DNA of 64,000 nt, taken from assembly GCA_964035015.1 (NCBI GenBank), contig OZ036007.1, positions 13,583,641 through 13,647,640 on the forward strand. Direction: 5' to 3'. Below the pieces are notes generated by a model. It did not search any database and had not been told where the DNA came from. It saw only the letters and a list, made by a program, of their open reading frames with translations. Source of the stretch: Corallium rubrum. Taxonomy: Eukaryota; Cnidaria; Anthozoa; Scleralcyonacea; Coralliidae. Positions 53,390 to 64,000 of this stretch are shown piece by piece. Numbering within the stretch: position 1 is the stretch's first letter; every line of letters begins with the position of its first letter. The translations under genes were made by a program, and so were the position numbers.

Positions 53390-54791
53390 ATCTATTACAA
53401 CAGGTATTGTTCCCGATATTTTAAAAATTTCGAGAGTTACACCAATTTACAAAAGTGGTATTACCACAGATCCCTTGAACTATCGCCCAATATCCACATT
53501 GTCTCCTTTTGCTAAAGTCCTTGAAAGATTAGTTTTCGATCAGCTAGAGTCATTTGTTGAAAAAAATAATATTATTTACAAATATCAATTTGGCTTTAGG
53601 AAAAGACATTCTACCGAACAAGCAATACTAGAAATTACTGACAGTTTGAAAACTGCAATTGATAATAAACAGATTACATGTGGCTTATTCTTGGACTTCT
53701 CGAAAGCCTTTGATACAGTTAATCACCAAATTCTTCTTTCTAAATTAAATAAGTATGGTGGTAGCCCTCTTGCATGGCTCACTGATTACTTAAATAACCT
53801 ACAACAGTACGTGAAAATAGGAAATGTGGACTCAAATAAATTACAAATGACCTGTGGTGTACCACAGGGTACAACACTGGGACCACTTTTATTCTTAATT
53901 TATATAAATGACATGCCTAATTGTTCCAAAAAGCTTTCTTTTCGAATATTTGCCGATGATACGAATGTCTTTTATACTAGTAAATGCGTTCAGGAAGTTG
54001 AAAGTGTAATGAATGAGGAATTATTACATCTTCAACGTTACTGCGCAACAAACAGACTTTCTAAAAATTTTAAAAAAACTAATTTTATGCTGATAACTTC
54101 TCAAAAGAAAAGAATTCCAGATTTTCAATTTGGAAATATCGAACAAAAAGATCACATTAAGTATTTAGGCATATATATTGATAAATATATTAATTGGGAA
54201 CAACAAATTAAACATGTTAAATGTAAAATGGCAAAAAATACGGGAATCCTGAATAAACTAAGGTATTACCTTGATTTGAATATGCTGAAGCAACTTTACT
54301 ATACTTTAGTGTATCCTTATATTACATATGGCCTTATGAGCTGGGGCAACACATACACTACAAAACTAATGAAAATCCGAACTTGTCAAAACAAATGTAT
54401 TAGAAACATTTTTTTCGCAAATAAGAGAGAAAGTGCCACACCCTATTATAATCTCTTAGGAATTTTGAAATTTGATAATATCTTCAAACTAAAAACTGCT
54501 ATATTTACTTATAAAATTCTAAATGAAAACGACAATGTACCATCGGTGTTCTTCAATTCCATATCAACAGCTTCTTCTTGTCATAATTATAATACTAGAT
54601 TCGCTGCCAAACGAAACTTTAGCCGACCGATGGCTCATACAAACTATGGAATACATACATTTAAATTCATGTCTTCTAAAATTTGGGAATCAATTGACTT
54701 CAATATTAAACGCTCAGAATCAGCACACCAATTTAAAAAAACAATATATGAACTGTCTCTTATCTACCCAAATGTAATCTATCAGATCTGA
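53390..54791 (+). pseudogene. LINE ORF2, reverse transcriptase and C-terminus
   Basis: The frame is open from about 53390 (SESITTGIVPDILK) to the stop at 54789-54791. RT motifs: NYRPISTLSPFAKVLER, FGFRKRHSTEQAI, GLFLDFSKAFDTVNH, GVPQGTTLGPLLFLIYIND and RIFADDTNVFY, all with catalytic aspartates retained. The tail has YGLMSWGNTY, HNYNTRFAAKRN and SSKIWESIDF. Only the upstream frameshifts and the nested element prevent a full ORF2. Confidence 0.85.
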
Positions 54792-55027
54792 TTTCTCAGC
54801 TTTTCTCTTGTTCACGTCCGCTGCAGTTAATGTAGTTAATTCACTGTAGGCAGTGGTCAACTCGAAAGCCTTGTGCTACTTTGACCACTGCGCACATCTC
54901 AGAACCATTATTAATAATGATCTTAATTTGTTATATATATCCAAATCTAATACTTTTATTTTTCTCATAATTATACCTGTAACTAAATTAAATGTGCAAA
55001 TCATTAAAAATCTGAAAAATCTGAAAT
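54792..55027 (+). other. LINE 3'UTR and tail
   Basis: The 3'UTR ends in AAAAATCTG-type repeats that abut the right target duplication at 55028. Confidence 0.7.
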
Positions 55028-57895
55028 CTGACATTCTTTTAGTGCAAGGATTTCACTAGTCTTGTTGCTGGGAAGGGAATAACATAATTATTGTTAAGAA
55101 TGTATGTAACTTTGTATTACCTATACATGTATTATTAACCGACAAAACTAGTCGGTTTTCTTTGATCTATACCACGGGATTATATCACGAATACCCAAAA
55201 ATCGGTGTTATAACCTATACACAGCACTCTTGCCAATCACTCACGTCACAAGAGAAAAGCTCTTTTGTTGGCCAGGGGCGGATCATAGTTGGAAGAAAGC
55301 TGTGGGTATGCGGGTACCACCCGGAGGAAGGTTTACTTTAGTGAGGAACGTTTAAAGTGAAAACACGTGAAACAACACATTCGGTAATCTGAGAAAGTTA
55401 CAACTGACCAAGCAAGGTATCGAGAAGACTGAAAGCGATTTGCAGCAAAACATTGGCTAACCAACAATTATGCAGCATTGCAGCATTGTGTGAGACATGT
55501 ACGCTGATGTCTGCTGTGATGTCTGTATCTTCGCAGCAGTCGAGGGTATAGTTAGTAGGCTGTCAGTCAGCAGAGGTCAGTTATTCATAGTAGCTATTGT
55601 AGTATGTCAAAGCTTATCTATATAGGAAAACCAAGGTACTGTAAAAGTCACGCAGTATTTATGAACGTTGCAAAACACAAAATTCTCGCTATATATTTTG
55701 AGGAAGGTTATCTAAACTTAAAAACCCATCTGGAGGAAGGTTGAATACTTTTTCCAACTCATGGGTGGATATAGGTTTTTGAAAACCTCACGTGGTTATT
55801 ATGGGATGGACAGAATGCTTCCAATCCCATCTAAATGTTCCTCGCTTGAAATAAATCGAAAATTGTGTAATCTAGATAATAATAATATTTAATACTTATA
55901 TAGCGCAAATTAACATACAGTGTTATGATCAAATGCACTGATCAAATGACAAATCATCATAGCTATTTCGCAGTATTTCTTCATCATTGCTGTTGAAAGC
56001 ACAAAAACGCGTTCGAAAACGCTTATACAGAATTCATGACTGAAACACAGCTGTGAGAAGTGAGAACTCCTTCAATGAATAAATTACTCAGTATCTCAGC
56101 TGACTCAACAATCGATGTTGCCATCGGTCAAAAAGCCCAAAAATCAATGCGAGAGCCAATCAAGTTTGAGGCAAATCGGTTCAAAATGACACCAGGTCGA
56201 GGCAAATTGGTCAAATTGATGAAACACCAATCAAATCTGTCCGCACACCGGTCAAAACTCTCAAAACAAATGCTGACCACCAGTCATCCCTGCCCAGTGT
56301 TTGCTGATTCACAAATTACGACAAAGCGATTTTGAAACCTAATCTCTGTGATCACAGAAGACCAAGCCTGAGCAGTCGCACCATAACATTTTCTAGAAGA
56401 CTTGAGATTAAAATATTGTGTGATTGTGCAATTATTCTGGTGATTTTTTTAAGTCAGTCGTGTGACCGGTCTGATGTAGTGTATGTTAAAATGGCCACTG
56501 TAATGGCTAATAAGAAAACTTGGGCTACACCCTTGGTTTATAAAACAATAATTGACCTCGATCGGTTCAATAACCCTTACTTACCACCATCACTCTGGTT
56601 GGAGGTGGAATCCCAAAGCCAGTGTAAGAAATCCTGAAAATTTTCTCATGTTTCTCTGAGGATGATTCTGTAATTACCACCATCATTTATAGAAAATGGC
56701 CTCCCATGTTTATAATTATAGCCTGTAGTCCAGTTCCAGACCCACTTTATATACCCTGATGCAAACACGAGAGTGACTCTGGGAATTTGAAAGTTTATAT
56801 GAATCTGAGTTTTAGGTCAGAGTGTTTACTCCCATACTGACTTCAATGTTTGCATCAGATTATATAAACACAGGGTATTCATTTTCTATTTCTCTTACAG
56901 TGGTGTAGCCATAGTCTAGGGTGGTCTGGGGGCATTCCCCCCCCCCCCCCCCGAAAATTTTTGATTTCTAAAATGCAGGAAATCTGTTTCAGAGACCCTG
57001 AGGCAAGTATTTCAGAGTACATCTGAAAACCATAAATTACTTAATTTTGTTGAAATCAAACCAGAACATAGAGTGATACACATCAGAATATCTTTAGATT
57101 TATAATATAAACAAGTTGGAGGCATTTTGTATAGACCTTTAAGTATTGTAATTTATAGCATAGAACTGAAACAGGAAGTGGGCAAATATATTTTCAACTG
57201 TCAAACGCTGTGAATAGAGTGACGATTATCACTCAGATAACACTGAAAAAGTCTATGAATAAGATTCCGAAAGCGAGTTGGAACTGCAATGAGTTTATCA
57301 TTTTAACTCCCCAAATCAAACGATTCTTATTAGACATAGTGTGACTCAGTGAGTGAGTTTGGTGATGCCGAAGTCATAAACAACCTACCTTTGAATAAAC
57401 TAAGCCTTCAAATAGCATTTCGGGAAGAACAGTAAACACCAAACCCAACTTCTATAAAGCGATATCTATTCTGACTATTCATACTAGGGAGGCCGGCCAA
57501 CTGTTGACAGATACAAGCATAATCGTATTATTTAATATGCGTATTATAAAATAGGAATATCAAATTCCAGCAAAAAAAGCACGAAATAAGCCTACGGCAC
57601 ATTTGCCGTATTTAAAAATACCGATATCTGTTTTACTTTTGGCATTGAATCACAAGTGATATTTAATATAACAAGCAACATCTAATAGGAAACCTTACCT
57701 TTTAAAATACTCCCCAAACAAAATTAAACAGCTCTCATTTCGCAGACTGCAACCATTCAGAACGCGCGTAATTGGATGGCACTGGATCCTAGTTATGTTT
57801 AATATAGAAGGGTTGCTGCGTAGGCAGTGTTGAAACAACAATGGAAATATAGTAAACTTAGATATACTGCCAAAACAGGGAACGTATGAGTCTAA

Positions 57896-58009
57896 CATTT
57901 CGAGCGAAGGCCCTTCGTCAGAGAGAAACGTAAAGAGTGTCACACTCTACGTTTCGGCTGACGAAGGGCCTTCGCTCGAAACATTAGACTCCTACGTTCT
58001 CTGTTTCGG
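57896..58009. repeat. Inverted repeat with hammerhead-core-like motifs (Y')
   Basis: Duplicate of 30865-30978, unchanged as far as I can see. Confidence 0.55.
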
Positions 58010-59016
58010 CAGTATATCTACGTTTTTATTTCCCTCTGGTTTTTATCATAAACTGAGGTTATCACAACCTTTGTGGATATCTCTTAGAAATAAAATGTAA
58101 AATAAGATTAAAAGGGAACTATATGGGGTCACCACTTGACGTGGGTATCTCCCCGAAGTTGAATCAGCAGAGAAGAAACTTAAAGAAATTGAAATGGTTC
58201 TAAAGTAGTATGCTTGGTATAAACTAGACTTTTGAAGTAAAATCGTTTCCACTTCTTTCGTTTCCGTCATGCTCCGGTTTTCAGATATTTCAGTTTGATA
58301 TCGAAATGAAAAGTGTTGTGACGTCACAGGTGCATCATGACTTATCGCAGGTTATATATCTTTGCCACTGTAGTTTACTGAAGCAAGGAAACTAAAAACT
58401 GCAAAAGATGTTACTTTCTCGACGGTCAACAAGTGCTGAGTCGGGCAAACGTTCAAGCTAAGTCGAGCAAAAATATAGGGAAAAAATAAAAAAATAGGAT
58501 GAAAATAAGGAAAAGTAATCAAAGTAATTTAATATCTGTGTATTGTAGGAGAAAAAGTATATTGAACAACAGGCACTTAGTGGGTTTTTTATATCAAAAG
58601 TTGGGCAATTTCTGTTTCAGTTGGGCAAAATGTTCTCTGCCCCCCCCCCCCTATAAATTTGTGCCCGTACGCCTATGACAATAGGCTTTTAAAGACCCGA
58701 ATTGTGCTTGATATTGCTACTCTTCCCGTATCCCGACAACTGTTTGGTTCAAATCTAGGGTCAGATCTTGACCCCATTTTCTGATTGGCTCCGAAATCTG
58801 TACGGGGGATAAATCTGTTAGGCAAGTGTTTTTATTGGTCGGGCTTTAATTAGATTAGCGCAACACGAAAGCGAGATTGGTGGCCTCTTCGACCAGATGT
58901 TCTTTGGCCGCTTTCAGATTTCGGGGGAAGTGGGCGACGACTAGGGTAACCTAGAACAGATAAATTTCAGCAATGTTTACCAGATTGATCAAAGATAAAG
59001 TTTTTTCGTTTGTCTT

Positions 59017-59189
59017 TGCTGTACAAGCTACAAGTTAAACTCAGAGAAAAACTCTGAGCTCCATACGGGACTCGAACCCACAACCTTCCGAATGCCAGCC
59101 GGACGCCACCGGAACACCCAGATGGTAGACCGATGGTGGGTTTGGGTTCCGTCTCGAACTCGGAGTTTTTCTTACGAGTTTAACTTTAA
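59017..59189 (-). mobile_element. Second-family tRNA-derived SINE (Y')
   Basis: Duplicate of 31985-32157. Its 3' flank shows the site that lacks the 760-bp element. Confidence 0.5.
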
Positions 59190-59336
59190 TACGACAGCAT
59201 GCACAGCAAAAACAAACGAAATTTTTTTACCAACTTCAAGCTGAAAACACTAATAACATGATCAAAGATATATAAAAACTAAGCCCGAGATACCGTAACG
59301 AAATATCAATTTCGATGTCTTTTTTGTTTCTTGCAG

Positions 59337-59412
59337 AGCCATCGTAATATTCCAGCGTGCATGATGATTTTGCCAAGCCAAGTTTTACTGAGCTTTTCCC
59401 TGGTTACTTTAG
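59337..59412 (+). other. Ly6 gene exon: 5'UTR end plus signal-peptide codons (copy 2)
   Basis: Same acceptor (CTTGCAG ending at 59336) and donor GTAAGT (59413-59418) as copy 1. The signal-peptide codons are unchanged. Confidence 0.75.
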
Positions 59413-62023
59413 GTAAGTATATGGCACTAAAACAATCTGAATAACGGGATTGTTTTTCTAAGTTAATCATTAGAAATAAACTCTCTCTTGCAATTATAAG
59501 GTTGGCGTTTTTTGAGCATACAACTTGCTTAATTTAAGGTGTGCTATTATTTTTGTATTGTATTGTATTGTATTGTATTATATTGCATTGCATTGTATAT
59601 TGTATTGTATTGCATTGCATTGTATATTGTATTGTATTGTATTGTATTGTATTGTATTGTATTGTATTGTATTGTATTGTATTGTATTGTATTGCATTGC
59701 ATTGCATTGTATTGCATTGTATTGTATATTGTATTGCATTGTATTGTGTTGCATTGCATTGCATTGTATATTGTATTGTATTGTATTGTATTGTATTGTA
59801 TTGTATTGTATTGTATTGTATTGTATTTGTATATATTGTATTGTATTGTATCGTATTGTATTGTATTGTATTGTATTGTATTGCATTGCATTGCATTATA
59901 TATTGTACCGTATTGTATATTGTGCTGTATTACATTGCATTGCATTGCATTGTATATTGTATTGTATATTGTACTGTATTACATTGCATTGCATTGTATA
60001 TTGTATTGTATTGTATATTGTACTGTATTACATTGCATTGCATTGCATTGCATTGCATTGTATATTGTATTGTATTGTATATTGTACTGTATTACATTGC
60101 ATTGCATTGTATATTGTATTGTATTGTATATTGTACTGTATTACATTGCATTGCATTGCATTGTATATTGTATTGTATATTGTATATTGTATTGTATTAT
60201 TGTACTGTATTGCATTGCATTGCATTGCATTGTATATTGCATTGTATATTGCATTGCATTGCATTGCATTGCATTGCATCGCATTGCATCGCATTGCAGT
60301 GTACTGCACTTGTATTGTATTGTATTGTATTGTATTGTATTGTATTGTATTGTATTGTATTGTATTGTATTGTATTGTATTGTATTGTATTGTATTGTAT
60401 TGTATTGTATTGTATTGTATTGTATTGTATATTGTATTGTATTACATACAGTGCAGTGCAGTGCAATTGATTGGAATAGATTGGAATGGATTGAATTGGA
60501 TTACTGTTGTGTTGTATTGTATTGTATTGTATTGTATTGCATTGCATTGCATTGTATTGCATTGTATTGTATATTGTATTGCATTGTATTGTGTTGCATT
60601 GCATTGCATTGTATATTGTATTGTATTGTATTGTATTGTATTGTATTGTATTGTATTGTATTGTATTGTATTGTATTTATTTGTATATATTGTATTGTAT
60701 TGTATCGTATTGTATTGTATTGTATTGTATTGCATTGCATTGCATTATATATTGTACCGTATTGTATATTGTGCTGTATTACATTGCATTGCATTGCATT
60801 GTATATTGTATTGTATATTGTACTGTATTACATTGCATTGCATTGTATATTGTATTGTATTGTATATTGTACTGTATTACATTGCATTGCATTGCATTGC
60901 ATTGCATTGTATATTGTATTGTATTGTATATTGTACTGTATTACATTGCATTGCATTGTATATTGTATTGTATTGTATATTGTACTGTATTACATTGCAT
61001 TGCATTGCATTGTATATTGTATTGTATATTGTATATTGTATTGTATTATTGTACTGTATTGCATTGCATTGCATTGCATTGTATATTGCATTGTATATTG
61101 CATTGCATTGCATTGCATTGCATTGCATCGCATTGCATCGCATTGCAGTGTACTGCACTTGTATTGTATTGTATTGTATTGTATTGTATTGTATTGTATT
61201 GTATTGTATTGTATTGTATTGTATTGTATTGTATTGTATTGTATTGTATTGTATTGTATTGTATTGTATTGTATTGTATTGTATTGTATTGTATTGTATT
61301 GTATTGTATTGTATTGTATTGTATTGTATATTGTATTGTATTACATACAGTGCAGTGCAGTGCAATTGATTGGAATAGATTGGAATGGATTGAATTGGAT
61401 TACTGTTGTGTTGTGTTGTGTTGTGTTGTGTTGTGTTGTGTTGTGTTGTGTTGTGTTGTGTTGTGTTGTGTTGTGTTGTGTTGTGTTGTGTTGTGTTGTG
61501 TTGTGTTGTGTTGTGTTGTGTTGTGTTGTGTTGTGTTGTGTTGTGTTGTGTTGTGTTGTGTTGTGTTGTGTTGTGTTGTGTTGTGTTGTGTTGTGTTGCA
61601 TTGTATTCGGCAAAGTAGTATTGGTAATTCCCTGTGTGAAACAGATAATTATAGTTACTCTTTTACTCTATATTTCGTTACTTAGGTTCGGCATTAAGAT
61701 GTTATTATTGCATGCCATCATGCCTTGCGGAACCGACCACCTGTGCTTACGCCAACGAGACTTACTGTCTGAGCATGCGCAGTCGGCCTGCAAGAAGCTC
61801 GGAGAATGTTTTCATTAAATCATGCGCCAACCAGGACATGTGTCGGGCGGCGCATCACGCCTGCGAAGATCTGAAGAAAAACGCCACCGAGTGTCATGCT
61901 CTTTGCTGTGAGAAGAATTTGTGTAATTTGCACCATGACCCGTCTAATGCTGTGACCAACTCGTTACCAGTCTATCTCACCGTGCTGGCCTTATTGCTAC
62001 ATCTGAGCGATTGGTTCTCGTAG
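59361..62023 (+). CDS. Ly6/uPAR three-finger GPI-anchored protein, copy 2
   Basis: Coding exons 59361-59412 and 61686-62023, phase-1 junction, 129 residues. The protein is identical to copy 1 except F to Y in the C-terminal hydrophobic GPI signal (SLPVYLTVLALLL), so the predicted mature domain is unchanged: SALRCYYC start, 12 cysteines, CCEKNLCN end. Splice signals are intact and nothing suggests a pseudogene. The intron is longer (2273 against 1809 bp) because its pentanucleotide array contains an internal duplication. The role is inferred only from family: an extracellular three-finger domain tethered to the membrane. The two copies lie about 26.7 kb apart in the same orientation. Confidence 0.85.
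59555..61605 (+). repeat. Pentanucleotide array with higher-order duplication (copy 2)
   Basis: Same unit types as copy 1, but a block of about 0.85-0.9 kb is present twice. The landmark CAGTGTACTGCACTTGTATT occurs at about 60297 and 61146, and the spacer GATTGGAATAGATTGGAATG at about 60470 and 61369. The first block returns to TTGTA after TTACTGTTGTGTTG; the second runs into a pure TTGTG tract of about 190 bp (61404-61600). The TCGCA zone of copy 1 is reduced to two units per block. Confidence 0.95.
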
Positions 62024-62682
62024 ATTTTGCGACACTTTTTTGTATACTAGGAAGGCTTTCTCCGATGGCTGTGAAGCATAATTGATATATAGAGTACAGT
62101 TTAGCGGATCAAATATGGATTGTTTTCACTCAATGCCCTGGCCTTGTTTCCTCGTTGGTATCAAATTTGCAATAGATTTGCACGCTTGGCAAACAGCATG
62201 CATGCAAAACTAGTTATATTGCACAAATTTGCTACTGTGCAAATTTAGTACTAAATTTGCAAAGAAGCAATTTTGTGCAAATTTATAACTAAGAGGACGA
62301 TTAAATGGAGATTTTCAGCCCGGGCTGGAATTTTAGCCCGGTTAGGAGGGCTGAGTTATTTTACTGCAGTCAATTATTTTCAGTATTTTAACAATATACG
62401 CAAGGCAGAATTAACGTGCCAATATATAAATAACTTATACCTTACCTGGACTACGACGGATTGTAATATATAATATAAATTAATAATGACGTTCAGTGGT
62501 GCCATAAAAACTGTTTAAGTGACTGGAACATATATAATCATTATCAAAATACGCCAGAACCCACCATTTGAAATCAGTGTTTGATATACAAATGGACAAA
62601 AAAAATCTTTAAAATCTTTCCCTAAAATGCATAAAATGGCATTTCAGAGGTTCCAGATTTCCCCCCCCCCCCTGTATATAGG
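62024..62682. other. Ly6 downstream region (copy 2)
   Basis: Matches 35292-35957, with more differences than the gene itself. No polyadenylation signal is clear, and the small ORF at 62273-62473 is carried over from the duplication. Confidence 0.5.
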
Positions 62683-62913
62683 GTTAGGTTAAGGTCTCCG
62701 TTAAGGTTTGCAGGGTAATTTCGATAAAGCGCTCTCAATTCGTCAGAATTTAAGCCACAAAAATAGAATAGATATCGTTAGAAAGCTATTAATTTGTAGA
62801 ATACAATGTGGGTATTTGATTTTGAGATAAACACAAACCAATAATAGTTGTGAATTTTTAAATTAAAACCAGAGGACTTCCCTCGGAGCTCCTTAAGTAA
62901 AAAGCGCTTTATT

Positions 62914-63723
62914 ACTCGGGCTACTGTGGTAGCCGAGTCGAGGTTTCGCGATTCTTTTTTTTTTTTATTATTTTTATTTTTATTTTTTTACGACGCGTTA
63001 TTAGTCCTCCGCGCGGCCGCTGGCGATATTGACCAATAAACTTTGCGAAACTGAGGCATCTGACTAACTGACCATATGCATGTGACCAGTGGCTTCTTTT
63101 TTTTTCGACTGAGTGAGTGAGTGAGTGAGCTTTCTCGTCTCGGATGTGTTTTGTTTGTTTACAGACATAGTTTAATATTGGGCAGTAATGTCGCTGGCAA
63201 GTATCTTGATATTATTATATACACTTACAATCGCACACGCCGTTCATTAAGTGAACTTGCAGCAAGTGACACTTTCCAGGTAAACATGAAGCTGTGTAAT
63301 AAGGCGAAGAGACTTGACATATTGAACGGCTGTGGAAATAATACTTTCTTTCTTTGCTTTCCTGATGTCTGATCACTCGTCTCGGATGTGTTCTGTGTGT
63401 TCACAGACATAGTTATTGGTTAGTAATGTCGGTGGCAAGTATCTTGATATTGCATACACTTACAATCGCACACGCCGTTGATAGTTGTGTTGATATTTAA
63501 TACCTGAAGAGACTCGACATATGAACGCTGTGTACATGTGTGGAAATATGTTAATAAATACAGGCAATCGTGTTTTGTTATTGCAAATTGTGTTTTCTAT
63601 CGGAGAATTGGATTGCGTTTTGACTTTTGTCTGTGACCAATGTGTTTAATAGACTTAGACCTTAGCACTGCATAGCACTGTGATTTTGCAGTAGCCCGAG
63701 TGAACGCCTGACCAGGCGTCTTG
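62914..63723 (+). mobile_element. Small Helentron-like element (810 bp)
   Basis: 5' end ACTCGGGCTACTGTGGTAGC (62914), followed by a T-rich run as in the large element. The 3' end is CAGTAGCCCGAGTGAACGCC with the hairpin ACGCC..GGCGT and terminal GTCTTG (63723). T lies on both sides and there is no target duplication. The interior has two diverged ~235-bp units starting CTCGTCTCGGATGTGTT (about 63133 and 63379) and containing TCGCACACGCCGTT. Noncoding and nonautonomous. The ORF at 63121-63372 belongs to the first unit. Confidence 0.7.
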
Positions 63724-64000
63724 TTTTCTTCAAAATCTTGTCTGCAGTTTAATTCCGAGATGCGTTTCCAGCAAAACGGTGTCAGCGTTTTTCGCCTGGT
63801 ATGTTGAGTTTTGCTGATTTTACTGACGACCAAAGTTGAAAATGCTGTTTTTCGACCAACATTCGGACAAAATAAGTCATAAAATCGAAACTAAGGAGTT
63901 AATAAAAAACACTGACACCGTTTTGCTGGAACTGAATGGAACTGCGAAAACCTTTTTTTGAACAAAATGAAACGCTTTATATATTCTTAAGTCGCCCTGA
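63724..64000. other. Interior of the foldback element, right part (Y')
   Basis: Matches 36113-36179 joined directly to 37086-37290, that is, the same element without the Penelope insertion. It is cut by the window end. Confidence 0.75.

Larger units (their letters stand above)
42448..55027 (+). mobile_element. CR1/L2-like LINE split by a nested Helentron-like element
   Basis: The target duplication is CTGACAT(AT)TCTTT at 42434-42447 and CTGACATTCTTT at 55028-55039; the uninterrupted site is 27924-27935. The 3' tail is a short AAATCTGA repeat. Removing the Helentron-like insert (44101-52070) and a 413-bp insert in ORF1 leaves about 4.2 kb, a near full-length two-ORF non-LTR element. It is dead: ORF1 is disrupted and ORF2 has two frameshifts in addition to the insertion. 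Confidence 0.9.
55028..64000 (+). repeat. Segmental duplication block Y' (copy 2), carries second Ly6 gene
   Basis: Direct repeat of 27924-37290. The window's last bases (..TTAAGTCGCCCTGA) match copy 1 at about 37275-37290, so block Y' continues past the end. It lacks the 760-bp TIR element and the Penelope insertion of copy 1 and has its own Helentron-like insertion (62914-63723). Small ORFs at 56060-56335, 56332-56637, 57695-57943 and 58046-58327 duplicate those of copy 1 and show no recognisable family. Confidence 0.9.

Noticed and set aside
59525-61818. 614- and 759-codon ORFs over the copy-2 intron array
   Set aside because: Same repeat artefact; it is intronic and low-complexity.

Overview
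The window is AT-rich animal DNA. It has intron-split genes, CR1/L2-like LINEs, a Penelope-like element, tRNA-derived SINEs, hAT relics, Helentron-like elements, many foldback MITEs and long microsatellites. It contains no operons, ribosome-binding sites or prokaryotic genes. The repeat mix and a GPI-anchored Ly6/uPAR protein suggest a marine invertebrate. My best guess is an anthozoan cnidarian; this is an inference and other invertebrates are not excluded.

Bases 1-22,000 hold no gene I can defend. They are a mosaic of decayed mobile elements and simple repeats: a 1.3-kb TTAA-flanked long-TIR element (644-1930), a CATAG-type MITE (3796-4119), a pogo-like MITE (15489-15613), a head-to-tail pair of tRNA-derived SINEs (16330-16882), an 0.8-kb GGT minisatellite (18090-18915), and a hAT element (20432-20986) with an 8-bp target duplication nested inside an older TTAA MITE.

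Bases 22,015-64,000 are best read as one tandem duplication, X-Y-X'-Y'. The ancestral unit was about 15.6 kb: X = 22015-27930 and Y = 27924-37.6 kb, repeated as X' = 37640-42440 and Y' = 55028 to beyond the window end. At the X'/Y' junction sits a LINE (42448-55027) flanked by a 12-bp target duplication. A Helentron-like element (44101-52070) interrupts that LINE, and a second LINE with intact ORFs (45723-50067) lies inside the Helentron. This gives a relative order of insertions.

The only convincing host gene is in Y and is repeated in Y'. It encodes a 129-residue secreted, probably GPI-anchored Ly6/uPAR three-finger protein, with a signal-peptide exon (33093-33144; 59361-59412) and a domain exon (34954-35291; 61686-62023). 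The intron between them is nearly filled by a variegated pentanucleotide array (TTGTA/TTGCA/TTGTG types), about 1.6 kb in copy 1 and about 2.05 kb in copy 2, where an ~0.85-kb block is itself duplicated. The stretch around the gene (about 29.0-35.3 kb against 56.05-62.0 kb) looks almost identical, while flanking parts of the same duplication have diverged. That points to gene conversion, a recent event, or an assembly artefact. A second pair of 184-codon minus-strand ORFs (27376-27930 and 41886-42440) is conserved between X copies but is of unknown function.

The paralogous copies serve as empty-site controls for several insertions: a 760-bp TIR element only in Y (32161-32920), a 5'-truncated Penelope-like element with a GIY-YIG domain only in Y (36180-37085, 11-bp TSD), and a small Helentron-like element only in Y' (62914-63723). 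All comparisons were made by eye.
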